A DNA stretch of 22,034 nucleotides. Source: a virus. The notes beneath the pieces were generated by a model. The model made no database searches. It was not told the origin of the DNA and saw nothing but the letters and a program-made list of their open reading frames with translations. The translations under genes were made by a program, and so were the position numbers. The first letter of the stretch is position 1. Each line of letters opens with the position of its first letter. The stretch spans positions 1-22,034 of the IMG/VR virus record IMGVR_UViG_3300042902_000155; one strand, 5' to 3'. Positions 7,801 to 14,836 of this stretch are shown here, piece after piece.

Positions 7801-9431
7801 TGCATAGCAATAATCTGAAAACCTATTTGAGAACTTGAAGGAGAAGTTATTATATTAATAGGCTGACCATTTTGTGTTACTCCGCTTGCTACTTTTTGTA
7901 AGCTATCTAAATTTTGAGGTAAAGCACAGTTTAATAAATCTGTAAAAGTACCACCATCGCAAGATGTAGGATTTCCGGGTGTCGCATCATATACAGGTAA
8001 TATTGTTGCAGCAGTACCTACCGCTTCTTGAAACTCAATACTTGTTGCTAAAGCATATACTGATGTATAATCTTTACCTAAAAAATAATCAAAAGAGAGT
8101 TCAGTGTTATCAGTTGTTTCAGTAGGGAAAGGATTTGTTCCTGTAAAACCACTATGAGATATAGTAATGTTCAAACTTATAAAAGCACCTGAAATAAGCT
8201 CAATACCATCTAAATCAATATAAACTGCTGAATTTGCTACTGAATTAAATCCATTAATACTATAGTTTGATGACTGAACAGAATCGGGAACATTAGTTAA
8301 TCCTATTTCTTGAGTAATTACATCAGTTGAATATTCTATCTTAATAGGAATACCATTTTTATCAATTAAATCATATCCTTCTACATAATTACCATACATA
8401 AGCCTATTGCCCATAATAGTTTGAGCTTTAGCAAAAAGAGGTACGTTATCATAAAGTCTTAAAATTTCAGCTTCATTTAAAACGGTAAATATTTTACTAT
8501 TATTAAATGAGAATTGATATACATTATTGTCAGCAAGACCTAAATTACTTTTATTTAATTTATCAATAATTTTAATTATATTCTTATTTCCTTCTTTAAA
8601 TAATAAATCAATCCCAACAACTAAAGGTCCACCTGAATTATAGCTAACAATAACTGTATTAACAAAATTTGTCATACCTTCATTTAACATACTATTTACA
8701 CTAAATTCAAAAGGTTTTGGTGTAAAAGCAATATCAGACCACTGAGATGTAGCAGAGTACTCCCCATTCTCATATTCATATCTATATGCAAATGAAATAA
8801 ATCTTTCTTCTAAAAAGTTTTCTTGACCCCCTGTTTTAAAAAATGTAAAAGTAGGAGATTCCGTTGGTGGTTTTTTTATAACAGCAATTGAATCAGGCAG
8901 TAATTGGTCTATGTTGTTTATCGGATTTGAATAATTTTTTTTAATATTAATAACTCTTGGAGCATTATAATCATCTGTAAAAAACAATAAGTTTTCAATT
9001 AAGTTTACTCCTGTAATAAGATAACTTGAATTAAAATTCAAAACAGTATCAACACCTCCTCCATCATCAATACTGATAATGTGGTATGTTAGTATGTTTG
9101 TTAATACGTTATAAGAGACAATTAAATCAAGCTTCCCTGTAGCTCCAATAGTAAATGCAGGGTCGTGAACAAACCAATATATTGTTTCATTAGCACTATC
9201 TGCAATGGCGCCAATACATCTTGCCTGAGTACTTAATGGAGTTCCATTTATATATGCCAAAGCAGTAAATGGTAAATTACCTTTTGTATTAGTAATAACC
9301 CCTACTTCAGACTTTTCAGTTGAGCCCATCCTAACATTCATAGCATCAACATATTCGCCATCAGGGAGCAATCGTTGGTCAACGACTTTATTCATTCTAC
9401 CTGCTAAAAAATTTCTTGTCAAATTTGCCAT
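4803..9431 (-). CDS. Tail nozzle / muzzle (stabilization-type) protein, very large
   Basis: At 1542 aa this is the largest gene in the window. The N-terminus (RNFLAGRMNKVVDQRLLPDG, then EYVDAMNVRMGSTEKSEVGV) is the hallmark opening I associate with the tail stabilization or muzzle protein of crAss-like and related phages, equivalent in place to T7 gp12 and P22 gp10. The body is beta-rich throughout, as expected for a beta-propeller nozzle with inserted beta domains. It closes the tail tube and is bound by the ring proteins encoded just upstream. The last 80 residues are cysteine-rich (CCEC, CAAC, CCGC) and contain a module shared with the next gene. The gene starts one base after the stop of the 307-aa ring protein, so coupled translation is likely. 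The family call rests on length, N-terminus and context. Confidence 0.75.
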   Translation of the reverse strand: MANLTRNFLAGRMNKVVDQRLLPDGEYVDAMNVRMGSTEKSEVGVITNTKGNLPFTALAYINGTPLSTQARCIGAIADSANETIYWFVHDPAFTIGATGKLDLIVSYNVLTNILTYHIISIDDGGGVDTVLNFNSSYLITGVNLIENLLFFTDDYNAPRVINIKKNYSNPINNIDQLLPDSIAVIKKPPTESPTFTFFKTGGQENFLEERFISFAYRYEYENGEYSATSQWSDIAFTPKPFEFSVNSMLNEGMTNFVNTVIVSYNSGGPLVVGIDLLFKEGNKNIIKIIDKLNKSNLGLADNNVYQFSFNNSKIFTVLNEAEILRLYDNVPLFAKAQTIMGNRLMYGNYVEGYDLIDKNGIPIKIEYSTDVITQEIGLTNVPDSVQSSNYSINGFNSVANSAVYIDLDGIELISGAFISLNITISHSGFTGTNPFPTETTDNTELSFDYFLGKDYTSVYALATSIEFQEAVGTAATILPVYDATPGNPTSCDGGTFTDLLNCALPQNLDSLQKVASGVTQNGQPINIITSPSSSQIGFQIIAMQYVDDPNVIVESVYEYYEVVFAQAIFQDIASPKSLHSNRGYEIGIVYMDGYNRASTALVSQQNTVHIPCGLSSNKNSIQVTIPITQRAPKWAKRYKFVIKPDEENYETIYCNLFFTDPASNAVWFYLEGENTRKVEIGDKFIVKADTDGPRRSCAYATVLDKQAQAEGFIEPIDNVLVPSGLYLKINPNTFSAVAEPDAVILLGNESACAKRGGNYAILKYTVNKEDPDNPGMYLDYSVPAGSIITLDFDWNRAGVGSKCEARGYSFKRRLSSTTNYDNFEDWWNGDNVSNLLNSGTSKDDSTELEYIPTNGILTSIDFEIMYLQFYRNPTTNELILQMSTGKSCTGVGYPNSRKYCVTSDIQVFRALNTIIFETQPSDSLPDIFFENNLSFAIDLDGNHSGNVQDQDIASLIPAIIDTNFFNCFSFGNGVESYKIRDSIIGKSFNLGQRVTTVAEQDYKSADRFADITYSGVYNAESNINKLNEFNKGLSNFKNCEASFGAIQLLDGRNTDILTLQEDKISYVLAEKNLLSDASAGGIITATPQVLGTQIARTEKYGISFNPESYVQWGFDRYFADAKRGAVIQLKGGDSQNEQLVAISEQNMRTWFRDEFNSSFNYQKLGGFDPYMNEYVLSMNNQSLPLNPQCLNCGISQTFTLSVENEVSKSLSYCVDLGPLVGSTEIAWAFSSIEAGKTLSVSVDYNGTIVTSGPTNLDGSIFFNKNNVLIETAAITLTYTGDMVVDILADCCSAITMDIVEVVITNASEVGQTIHSQYRYINGSFVGPLLSNLVLFQSGSNVPLVSRYNIVSGFVGAGGFPPEFSTMELISNKIVPDNYVFNIAQDKFRYLRSSTLYNNNDIEIQALLAASTIATPNLGSDPTYYANFTVPAQSNGDYLYLIWDLRDSIPTLLCFSNISAANACCECVEDTYYLNAPFASSTSIFVDQQLTIFAANGFYSYEGQVRELVNGTLLPLQLCAACGVEVTLCFGVDTYDVCCGCVI
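4866..5024 (-). repeat. Module copy 1, C-terminal end of the muzzle protein
   Basis: Residues 1470-1522 of the muzzle protein: TYYLNAPFASSTSIFVD, AANGFYSYEGQVR, LPLQLCAAC. It matches the N-terminus of the 318-aa protein encoded next in position and spacing of YxLNA, the A/S-rich turn, NG-Y-S, a basic residue and the closing CxxC. Confidence 0.65.
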
Positions 9432-9432
9432 A

Positions 9433-10356
9433 CTATTTGATTATCTTATCCATACCTCTTAAATTCATTAAGAGTCTTCCCGGATGAATGTTACTGATTC
9501 TTATTTTTGCATTTGACAACAAAGCTCTTCTATCTTTTCTTGCACGTGCTATTATATATTCCTGAACACCAAATTTAGAGTTTAATATCTCATATTTTAT
9601 TGCTGCATAAACATATTGTTCAAATAACTTATTAACGGTAATTAATGAATTATCCCCTCCTTCCATACCATCAGATATATACTCAAGAATACAAAGTTCC
9701 CCTGCCATACTTGAGTCAAAATTTATAACCCCTGCTTTTTTATCAATCTTAAAAGTAGGATTAAAATTTGCAGTTTCAGTATTTAATCCAAAAGCAGCTC
9801 CAATTCCATAATCAAAATACCACATCCCATCATAATTCCAACCATATTGCCCACTAAATTGGCTTCCTTGATTTAGATAAATGCTTTTTTTAGTTTGCAT
9901 AAGTCTATCAAAATCTATAATAGAATTTTGTGGCTGAAGTATATTACCATTTTGGTCAAATAAAATATTCCCTCGATTATCTTGTAAATAAGCATTAGAA
10001 GACATTATTTGAATATTCTCAGTTAAAGGTCTTAACAAGCCATTTTTATATAATGAAATACGAACCCAACTCACATAGTCCGATGGAAGCACATATCTTA
10101 ACGAATCAGCTACGCTTAGTTCTAATACCTTGATTTCCTTGAAAGCATCGTAATTAAGCTCTTGTATGGCTCTTTTTGCGTGAAAAATTATCTTATATCT
10201 TTCTTCATTATTAACCAATGAATGATTTCCTGAATACATCAATAAAAAATTATTGACTATATCATCTAAACTAACATATTGGTAAGAACCCCAATTTGCA
10301 TCTTGAGGTGTGTTACCATTATTGTCGTAATATTCATATTGCGATATATATGCCAT
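9433..10356 (-). CDS. Head-to-tail connector / tail ring protein (second of two)
   Basis: This 307-aa protein has an N-terminal helical part (residues 30-75). A beta region follows (80-230) with GVINFDSSMAGELCILEYIS at 209-228. The C-terminus is helical and basic (241-295: YAAIKYEILNSKFGVQEYII, then RARKDRRALLSNAKIRISNI). The pattern of an 'LEYISDG' strand followed by a helical, Arg-rich end is one I associate with connector or tail-tubular proteins in Bacteroidota phages and T7-like gp11 equivalents. It contains an internal duplication, DNRGNIL / DQNGNIL at 126-140, probably two turns of a beta-hairpin loop. It lies between the other ring gene (15 bases away) and the muzzle gene (1 base away), fitting a stacked ring between portal and muzzle. 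Confidence 0.68.
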   Translation of the reverse strand: MAYISQYEYYDNNGNTPQDANWGSYQYVSLDDIVNNFLLMYSGNHSLVNNEERYKIIFHAKRAIQELNYDAFKEIKVLELSVADSLRYVLPSDYVSWVRISLYKNGLLRPLTENIQIMSSNAYLQDNRGNILFDQNGNILQPQNSIIDFDRLMQTKKSIYLNQGSQFSGQYGWNYDGMWYFDYGIGAAFGLNTETANFNPTFKIDKKAGVINFDSSMAGELCILEYISDGMEGGDNSLITVNKLFEQYVYAAIKYEILNSKFGVQEYIIARARKDRRALLSNAKIRISNIHPGRLLMNLRGMDKIIK

Positions 10357-10371
10357 TTCTCGTTGTTTTTA

Positions 10372-11304
10372 TTATTGATTATTTTGCTGTTCTTGAATCA
10401 TACCAAATTGAGCAACTTCAGTTTCACGAATTGAAATACCACAATATTGAAGTATATTCATTACTTTTATATAATTATCTGAAAAAGGAAGTTCAAAGTC
10501 TTGATAATCGGGCTGTGATTGGTCAAATGCCGGTTCCCCGCTTACCAATGTAATATATGTCCATTTTGGAGTTTTAGGGTATCTAAAATAAACACATTCA
10601 ACTTTTCCTTTAGCATCTATAGTGTCGGGAAATAACTTAATTGTTTCTTCCTCAAGAGTATATGATGGATAAAATTCAGTTGGACTTGTTAGGCTCGATG
10701 CATTAAGCATTGTTATTTTTCCAACACTAACTTTGTCAGCTTCTTTTACTGCTTTTGAGTAAATATTATAAATTTGTCCTGCTGCTGTAAAAATATTTGA
10801 GCTTAATGCTATTAAAGTATTTGAAACAACATTTGTTATAGTAGATACAGCTCCTGTATTTCCATTCACAACAACATCTCCTGCTGTTAATCCATCAGAT
10901 AAAAATGTTGCTGTAGAATCTACAAGTGTATTTGCACCTGCTGCTGTAGTCAATCCTGATTTTAAAATTTTTGTATGACAAAGCATTTTAAGAATATAAT
11001 AATCATCATCTCCTGTTGTAGTAAGAGATGGTGCTGAGTATCTATTTGAACCCAAATGCGATAAGTAATTTGTAACTAAAAAACCTTCAAGCGTTTCAGC
11101 AATAGGACCTTCAATTTCAGCATAATCACTCCCGGCTGTACGTGCATTTTCAGCATTTATAGCCTTGTTATAATTTTTGAAGTAATCTTCAAATATCTCC
11201 ATCTGTGCATTTTCAGCAAATAAATTGAAGTCTGATGGAGAAATATACCCATAATTATTTTTATTTAATACGGATAGTACTGTATTTCTAACTTCGTTTA
11301 TCAT
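10372..11304 (-). CDS. Head-to-tail connector / tail ring protein (first of two)
   Basis: The 310-aa protein opens with a helical segment (NEVRNTVLSVLNKNNYGYIS, residues 3-22, then FNLFAENAQMEIFEDYFKNY, 26-45), a pattern I associate with the R1-type ring protein of crAss-like phages. A compact beta insertion (about 115-183) is followed by a beta core (215-250: EETIKLFPD, KVECVYFRYPKTPKWTY) and a helical end (270-310). The ring is expected to dock on the portal and form the adaptor for the tail. It is the first gene after a terminator-promoter joint, so it heads the tail-assembly operon. Family membership is from pattern and context; numbering of the ring is not assignable from sequence alone. 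Confidence 0.66.
   Translation of the reverse strand: MINEVRNTVLSVLNKNNYGYISPSDFNLFAENAQMEIFEDYFKNYNKAINAENARTAGSDYAEIEGPIAETLEGFLVTNYLSHLGSNRYSAPSLTTTGDDDYYILKMLCHTKILKSGLTTAAGANTLVDSTATFLSDGLTAGDVVVNGNTGAVSTITNVVSNTLIALSSNIFTAAGQIYNIYSKAVKEADKVSVGKITMLNASSLTSPTEFYPSYTLEEETIKLFPDTIDAKGKVECVYFRYPKTPKWTYITLVSGEPAFDQSQPDYQDFELPFSDNYIKVMNILQYCGISIRETEVAQFGMIQEQQNNQ
10756..10962 (-). other. Small beta-barrel-like insertion in the first ring protein
   Basis: Residues 115-183 read as a self-contained strand set: LVDSTATF, GLTAGDVVVNGNTGAVSTI, NTLIALSSNIF, AGQIYNIYS. This 'GD-V-V ... V-T-V ... T-L ... AG-x-Y-x-I-Y' pattern is like SH3-type decorations of phage proteins, and the capsid protein has a comparable segment. 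Confidence 0.45.
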
Positions 11305-11320
11305 TTTTCAAATCTTTTTA

Positions 11321-11328
11321 CAAATATA
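11321..11328 (-). promoter_or_regulatory. Promoter -7 element for the tail-assembly operon
   Basis: The minus strand reads TATATTTG, an exact TAnnTTTG match, 17 bases upstream of the ATG at 11304 and directly after the terminator T-tract at 11332-11338. An A-rich leader with no Shine-Dalgarno follows. No clear -33 TTG was found at the usual spacing, so a phage-modified polymerase or extra factor may be needed. Confidence 0.55.
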
Positions 11329-11331
11329 CAT

Positions 11332-11358
11332 AAAAAAAGCACAGAAATAAATCTGTGC
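11332..11358 (-). terminator. Rho-independent terminator after the 247-aa gene
   Basis: On the minus strand a 7-bp perfect stem GCACAGA / TCTGTGC (arms 11352-11358 and 11339-11345) with a 6-nt loop is followed at once by seven T residues. It lies in the gap after the 247-aa gene and ahead of the next promoter. Confidence 0.8.
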
Positions 11359-11393
11359 TACTTTTCAACTAAGGGCATCTTAATTAGATTGTA

Positions 11394-12137
11394 CTACTGA
11401 TGGAGGTTAGCCTCTAACATTTTAAGGGAGTCTATACCATCATCGCTTGATAAAAAATAACCTGCTATGTCATAAGGGTCTTCTCCAAATGGTACGGATA
11501 CCATTTTTTTCTTATTTGTTGGTGTATTAAACCAAACCTCTTTATCTCCGTTGCGTAATGCTAATAGTTTTTCTTCAAAGAATTTGCGAACTTTAGCTTG
11601 AAACTGTAGTTCAGGGTCATTCAATGTAGCCAAGAATCCACTTGGGTCATTTTTAGCAAACACTAAAATATCTCGTTTTAATTCTGCTGTTGATATTGTT
11701 GAAGGGTCTTTTCCGAACATAACTCTAGTAAGAGTTTCTATCTGCTCAAGAGAAAGTTTTCTTGCTTCAATTAACGCATCAATTTCAAGGTCAAAGCTTT
11801 CAACCTCGTATGCAGCATCTTTTTCTTCATCTACTTCAACGAAAACTCTTCCGTTTAATGGGTGGTAGTGTAAAAAGGCTTGAAGCGCAGGATTAGTTCT
11901 TGGAACGGATAAAAATCCATCCTCAAACATAATTGGTTCAATGATTGCATTTCCATCTTGCTCATCCTCAAAAGGGGACTTTTGATTTATTGCATACCTA
12001 AGAGCACGATTCTGATTCTTTTTTTCATCATACCACATTAGTGGGAATCTTGGATGATTTCTTGCCGCTAAACTATATGAAAGCGGATTACATGTTGTTA
12101 ATTTATAGACTTTGTCTACTGAAACTATTGTTGCCAT
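11394..12137 (-). CDS. Unknown phage protein, monocistronic, between capsid and connector genes
   Basis: A 247-aa acidic protein that I do not recognise. The N-terminal half (1-110) is mixed and aromatic, with FLHYHPLNGRVFVEVDEEKD at 88-107. Residues 115-195 are predominantly helical and charged. The end is YDIAGYFLSSDDGIDSLKML. No signal peptide, membrane segment or catalytic motif was found. It stands alone between two terminators, with its own A-rich leader and a degenerate promoter element, so its expression is separable from both the capsid and tail genes. The place after the major capsid gene is where decoration, head-completion or head-fibre proteins often sit; any of these would fit. 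Confidence 0.7.
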   Translation of the reverse strand: MATIVSVDKVYKLTTCNPLSYSLAARNHPRFPLMWYDEKKNQNRALRYAINQKSPFEDEQDGNAIIEPIMFEDGFLSVPRTNPALQAFLHYHPLNGRVFVEVDEEKDAAYEVESFDLEIDALIEARKLSLEQIETLTRVMFGKDPSTISTAELKRDILVFAKNDPSGFLATLNDPELQFQAKVRKFFEEKLLALRNGDKEVWFNTPTNKKKMVSVPFGEDPYDIAGYFLSSDDGIDSLKMLEANLHQ

Positions 12138-12153
12138 TTTTATTAATGATTTA

Positions 12154-12170
12154 ATTTAATTTAATTTTTT
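12154..12170 (-). promoter_or_regulatory. AT-rich leader element shared with the scaffold gene
   Basis: The 17-mer AAAAAATTAAATTAAAT on the minus strand occurs here and again at 14792-14808, each just downstream of a -7-like element and upstream of a late gene start. It probably acts as a translation-enhancing leader in a host group that lacks Shine-Dalgarno use; that role is inferred. Confidence 0.4.
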
Positions 12171-12177
12171 AAATATA
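12170..12177 (-). promoter_or_regulatory. Degenerate -7 element before the 247-aa gene
   Basis: The minus strand reads TATATTTA, one base off TAnnTTTG, directly after the T-tract of the capsid-gene terminator. The arrangement matches the joints at 11321 and 21568, which have the full consensus. Confidence 0.35.
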
Positions 12178-12207
12178 AAAAAGAGAGTGTCTTTAAAGAC
12201 ACTCTCT
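12177..12207 (-). terminator. Strong rho-independent terminator after the capsid gene
   Basis: A perfect palindrome AGAGAGTGTCTTT / AAAGACACTCTCT (12182-12207), with an effective stem of 10-11 bp, is followed by six T residues on the minus strand. It lies 14 bases after the capsid stop codon. On the plus strand it is preceded by A residues and has no T-tract, so it works for minus-strand transcription. Confidence 0.9.
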
Positions 12208-12220
12208 AATTAATTATATA

Positions 12221-13651
12221 TTATCCAAAACGGAATAATACGAAGTTGTTTGCACCAAGAGTACATACACATCTTTCAGACAAGAAGTTTACCTCCATTG
12301 CATCCAAGTCGCTTGTGGCAGCACCACCGGCAGAACCTGTAATCCAAGTTTTGTATCTTCTATCTTCAGCCTCAGATGCACGGTATCTCACGTGTAAGAA
12401 AGGTCGTTTTGCGTTTTTACCCATAATTTGGTCATACACTGAAGTAGAACCTGCAGGAACCATAAGACCTGTGATTGTACCTGTTGCAGTAGCAGCAGTA
12501 TTGTTCAATCCACCTCTCATAGTTGGGTCATTTAGGTATTTCCAATCAGATTTGTAGAAATCATAACCTCTACGGAATCCTGTGAATCCTAAGTTCAAAG
12601 CCATATCAACATCATTGTCGAATAAACCGAAAGATGCAGATTGAGCAACACCACCTGAAGTATAACCATTCAATGTAGCTAACATATTGTCGATGTCAAA
12701 AGATAGTCCACGGTTAACAAACACTACGTTTTCTTCAATAGCTCCTTGTTTGTCCAAACGAGAAACAATAGAATCCCAATCAGATAAAGAAGTTGGTGTA
12801 CCACCACCCCAAACATTTCCTCTGCTATTTACAACATAGAAGATACCTTCAGACCCACCTTGACCATTTCCTCCAAGTACAGCAGCTGCACCTGAACCAT
12901 TTTGAGCAGGAACTGCTTCAATCATAGATGTTTCAATGTAGTCTTCAAAACGTAAACGAGTTTCGTGCTCTGATTTCAAATACCACAAGTAACCTGTTGC
13001 ACCATTTTCAGTAGTAACTTCAACCCATCCAATTTGAGCCATATCAGAACCATTAACTGAATACTTATCCTTCAAGATAATAGGCTTGTTAGAATAAATT
13101 TCATCTTCCGCTTCTAATGAACCAACCATTCCGTTAGTTCCTTTTTTAAACTCAGAACCGTAAATGAATACAGTACATTGAGTAGCTACAGCAAAAGCTT
13201 GACCTGCTGCTTCGTAATAAGCTACTGTAAAAGTAGTTGCCGAAGGTACTGCAGTAACAATTCCTTTGTTATAAACACCTGATGCGTTGTTTTGAATCAT
13301 TACAGTTTGACCTACTCTGATTGCAATATAAGTAACACCTGCATCTGCTACAGTAAAAGTAGCAGTATTTGCTGCTAATGCTGCTGCTGAAGTACAGTTT
13401 GTGTACTTAATGTGAAGACGACCTTGTTCTGCCCATTTGATTTGGTCAGAGTTAGAAGGCATCTCTGCACCTACCATTCTCAAGAATGATGCGATGGTTC
13501 TATTACCATAACGCTCAAACTCTTTTTCATAAGTATCAGGAAGATACTGATTCAAAAAGTTGAAGTTAGTAATATAATTTGTCTGTAACGCTACCTGCTC
13601 CGCTGAGGGTTGTAATGCATAAGTAGGGTTGTTTAATAATGCACTTGCCAT
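12221..13651 (-). CDS. Major capsid protein
   Basis: The 476-aa protein opens with an arm and helical region (residues 20-83: YITNFNFLNQYLPDTYEKEF, YGNRTIASFLRMVGAEMP, IKWAEQGRLHIKY), which I associate with capsid proteins of crAss-like and related Bacteroidota phages (HK97 fold). A beta insertion at about 84-166 follows. Next is EFKKGTNGMVGSLE, and the C-terminal half carries the RFEDYIETSM helix, GYDFYKSDWKYLNDP and the final LGANNFVLFRFG strand. Context supports the call: scaffold candidate and portal upstream, strong terminator 14 bases downstream. No obvious N-terminal propeptide or cleavage site was seen, and no capsid protease gene is in the window. Confidence 0.85.
   Translation of the reverse strand: MASALLNNPTYALQPSAEQVALQTNYITNFNFLNQYLPDTYEKEFERYGNRTIASFLRMVGAEMPSNSDQIKWAEQGRLHIKYTNCTSAAALAANTATFTVADAGVTYIAIRVGQTVMIQNNASGVYNKGIVTAVPSATTFTVAYYEAAGQAFAVATQCTVFIYGSEFKKGTNGMVGSLEAEDEIYSNKPIILKDKYSVNGSDMAQIGWVEVTTENGATGYLWYLKSEHETRLRFEDYIETSMIEAVPAQNGSGAAAVLGGNGQGGSEGIFYVVNSRGNVWGGGTPTSLSDWDSIVSRLDKQGAIEENVVFVNRGLSFDIDNMLATLNGYTSGGVAQSASFGLFDNDVDMALNLGFTGFRRGYDFYKSDWKYLNDPTMRGGLNNTAATATGTITGLMVPAGSTSVYDQIMGKNAKRPFLHVRYRASEAEDRRYKTWITGSAGGAATSDLDAMEVNFLSERCVCTLGANNFVLFRFG
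13154..13402 (-). other. Beta-insertion domain in the major capsid protein
   Basis: Residues 84-166 interrupt the capsid core with a Thr/Ala/Val-rich strand set: TATFTVADAG, RVGQTVMIQNNASG, GIVTAVPSATTFTVAYY, QCTVFIYGS. Capsid proteins of this group commonly carry such surface insertions; a decoration or stabilising role is inferred. Confidence 0.45.
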
Positions 13652-13670
13652 TTTTTTTTGATTTTAAATT

Positions 13671-14777
13671 TTACATTCTTTTTATACTGCGAATCTTTAG
13701 ACCTCTACCTGAATCAGGATTTATCGCTTTTACCTGCATTCCCTCCGTTGCTTTTGTAATTTCAGGAGCTCTATTTGCTGACATTTGAATATTTTTAATG
13801 CCTTTCATAGTACCTTCCGTTGCATCTGATTGCCCTTGTTCGTAAAAAAACTTGGCAAATTTTTCAGGATTCATAGCAATTGATAATGACCTATGATAAC
13901 CTTCTGCATCTTTAATTAACCCTTGCTCATCTAAATACTTATTAATAAAGTTTGTAGGTGTGGCTTGAGCCTTTTTAAGTTCAGAAGCGTCTCCGGGATT
14001 GAAAGTGATTCGTTTGTCATTAACATTGAACTCAAAACCTTTGAACTCTCTGCTAAATACTTCATCAGTCTTTTGGTTAAACCAATTTCTTTTTCTTTCA
14101 TTCTCTTCGTCAATAGTCTTCGCTTGCTTGGTATATTGCTTGTAGCTTTCGTAAACTTCTTTTTCATCATCAGAAATAAATCCCGCACTTGACTCAAGTG
14201 GAATTTTATAGTTTTCTTTTTGATTGTTAAAAAATTTTCTTGCTTCTGCAACTGCCTTTTTTGTTGTAATCTTAATTCTTTTAATTTGCGACTCGTCATC
14301 AACGTCTTCGTCATAACGATAATCATCCATTAAAGAATCTATATCATCAGCATCAAGTCCTTCTTGAGTTGCTGATAAATAATTTTTAAGTAAACTTTCA
14401 GGTTCCATTGAGTCAAAATCTTTTTTAAGACTTAAAAAATCCTCAAATCCTCTTCCTGTTTCCTTCTTGTATTTCATATAAGCAGCAACATCTTCAGGTA
14501 AAGCCTCAGCTTCTTCCCTTTGAGCTGTTAATTCGTCTAATGAATTAATCTGCCTATTATATCTTTTTCCAATATATGAAATAACTTGTTCTTCACTTAA
14601 TTCTGTAGTAGTATCAACAACAGGTGATTCAACTACGGGTATCTCAACTACAGGAATATCTTGTCCGGGAACTCTAACATTATCAAATTGTTGTTCGTGT
14701 TTCTCAAGTAACTCTTGTTCAACTTGAGCAGTTCCTTTTTCTTCTATACCATCTAATAACCTTACTTTCATTTCCAT
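13671..14777 (-). CDS. Putative capsid scaffolding protein
   Basis: This 368-aa protein lies between portal and capsid genes, the usual place of a scaffold. It is highly charged and mostly helical, with long acidic stretches (for example DADDIDSLMDDYRYDEDVDD at 141-160). A Lys-rich region follows. The C-terminus is basic (SGRGLKIRSIKRM), as needed to bind capsid shells. The N-terminal low-complexity linker has three tandem PVV(E/D) units at 42-55. Scaffolding proteins rarely share sequence, so the call is based on composition, size and position. No protease motif was seen, so the protein is not obviously a self-cleaving scaffold-protease fusion. A minor head protein is the main alternative. 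Confidence 0.58.
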   Translation of the reverse strand: MEMKVRLLDGIEEKGTAQVEQELLEKHEQQFDNVRVPGQDIPVVEIPVVESPVVDTTTELSEEQVISYIGKRYNRQINSLDELTAQREEAEALPEDVAAYMKYKKETGRGFEDFLSLKKDFDSMEPESLLKNYLSATQEGLDADDIDSLMDDYRYDEDVDDESQIKRIKITTKKAVAEARKFFNNQKENYKIPLESSAGFISDDEKEVYESYKQYTKQAKTIDEENERKRNWFNQKTDEVFSREFKGFEFNVNDKRITFNPGDASELKKAQATPTNFINKYLDEQGLIKDAEGYHRSLSIAMNPEKFAKFFYEQGQSDATEGTMKGIKNIQMSANRAPEITKATEGMQVKAINPDSGRGLKIRSIKRM

Positions 14778-14791
14778 TTGATTTAATTTTG

Positions 14792-14808
14792 ATTTAATTT
14801 AATTTTTT
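14792..14808 (-). promoter_or_regulatory. AT-rich leader element of the scaffold-capsid transcript
   Basis: Second copy of the 17-mer AAAAAATTAAATTAAAT, followed by a further AAATCAAAATTAAATCAA run before the ATG at 14777. No Shine-Dalgarno sequence is present. Confidence 0.4.
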
Positions 14809-14809
14809 A

Positions 14810-14817
14810 CAAATCTA
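14810..14817 (-). promoter_or_regulatory. Promoter -7 element for scaffold and capsid genes
   Basis: The minus strand reads TAGATTTG, matching TAnnTTTG, in the 59-base gap after the portal gene and 32 bases before the ATG at 14777. There is no terminator here, so this promoter would add to read-through from the packaging operon and raise scaffold and capsid output. No TTG lies at the usual -33 spacing. Confidence 0.5.
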
Positions 14818-14836
14818 TACAAAATATTTGACATTT

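Noticed and set aside
12182-12207. Perfect palindrome considered as an operator or recombination site
   Set aside because: It is followed by six T residues just after the capsid stop codon, so a terminator explains it fully.
12246-12557. Plus-strand open frame of 103 codons over the capsid gene
   Set aside because: Antisense shadow of a well-supported capsid gene with no leader or promoter.
13931-14326. Minus-strand open frame of 131 codons inside the scaffold candidate
   Set aside because: Out-of-frame shadow; Lys/Leu-rich with no coherent fold, while the overlapping 368-codon frame has normal composition and start context.
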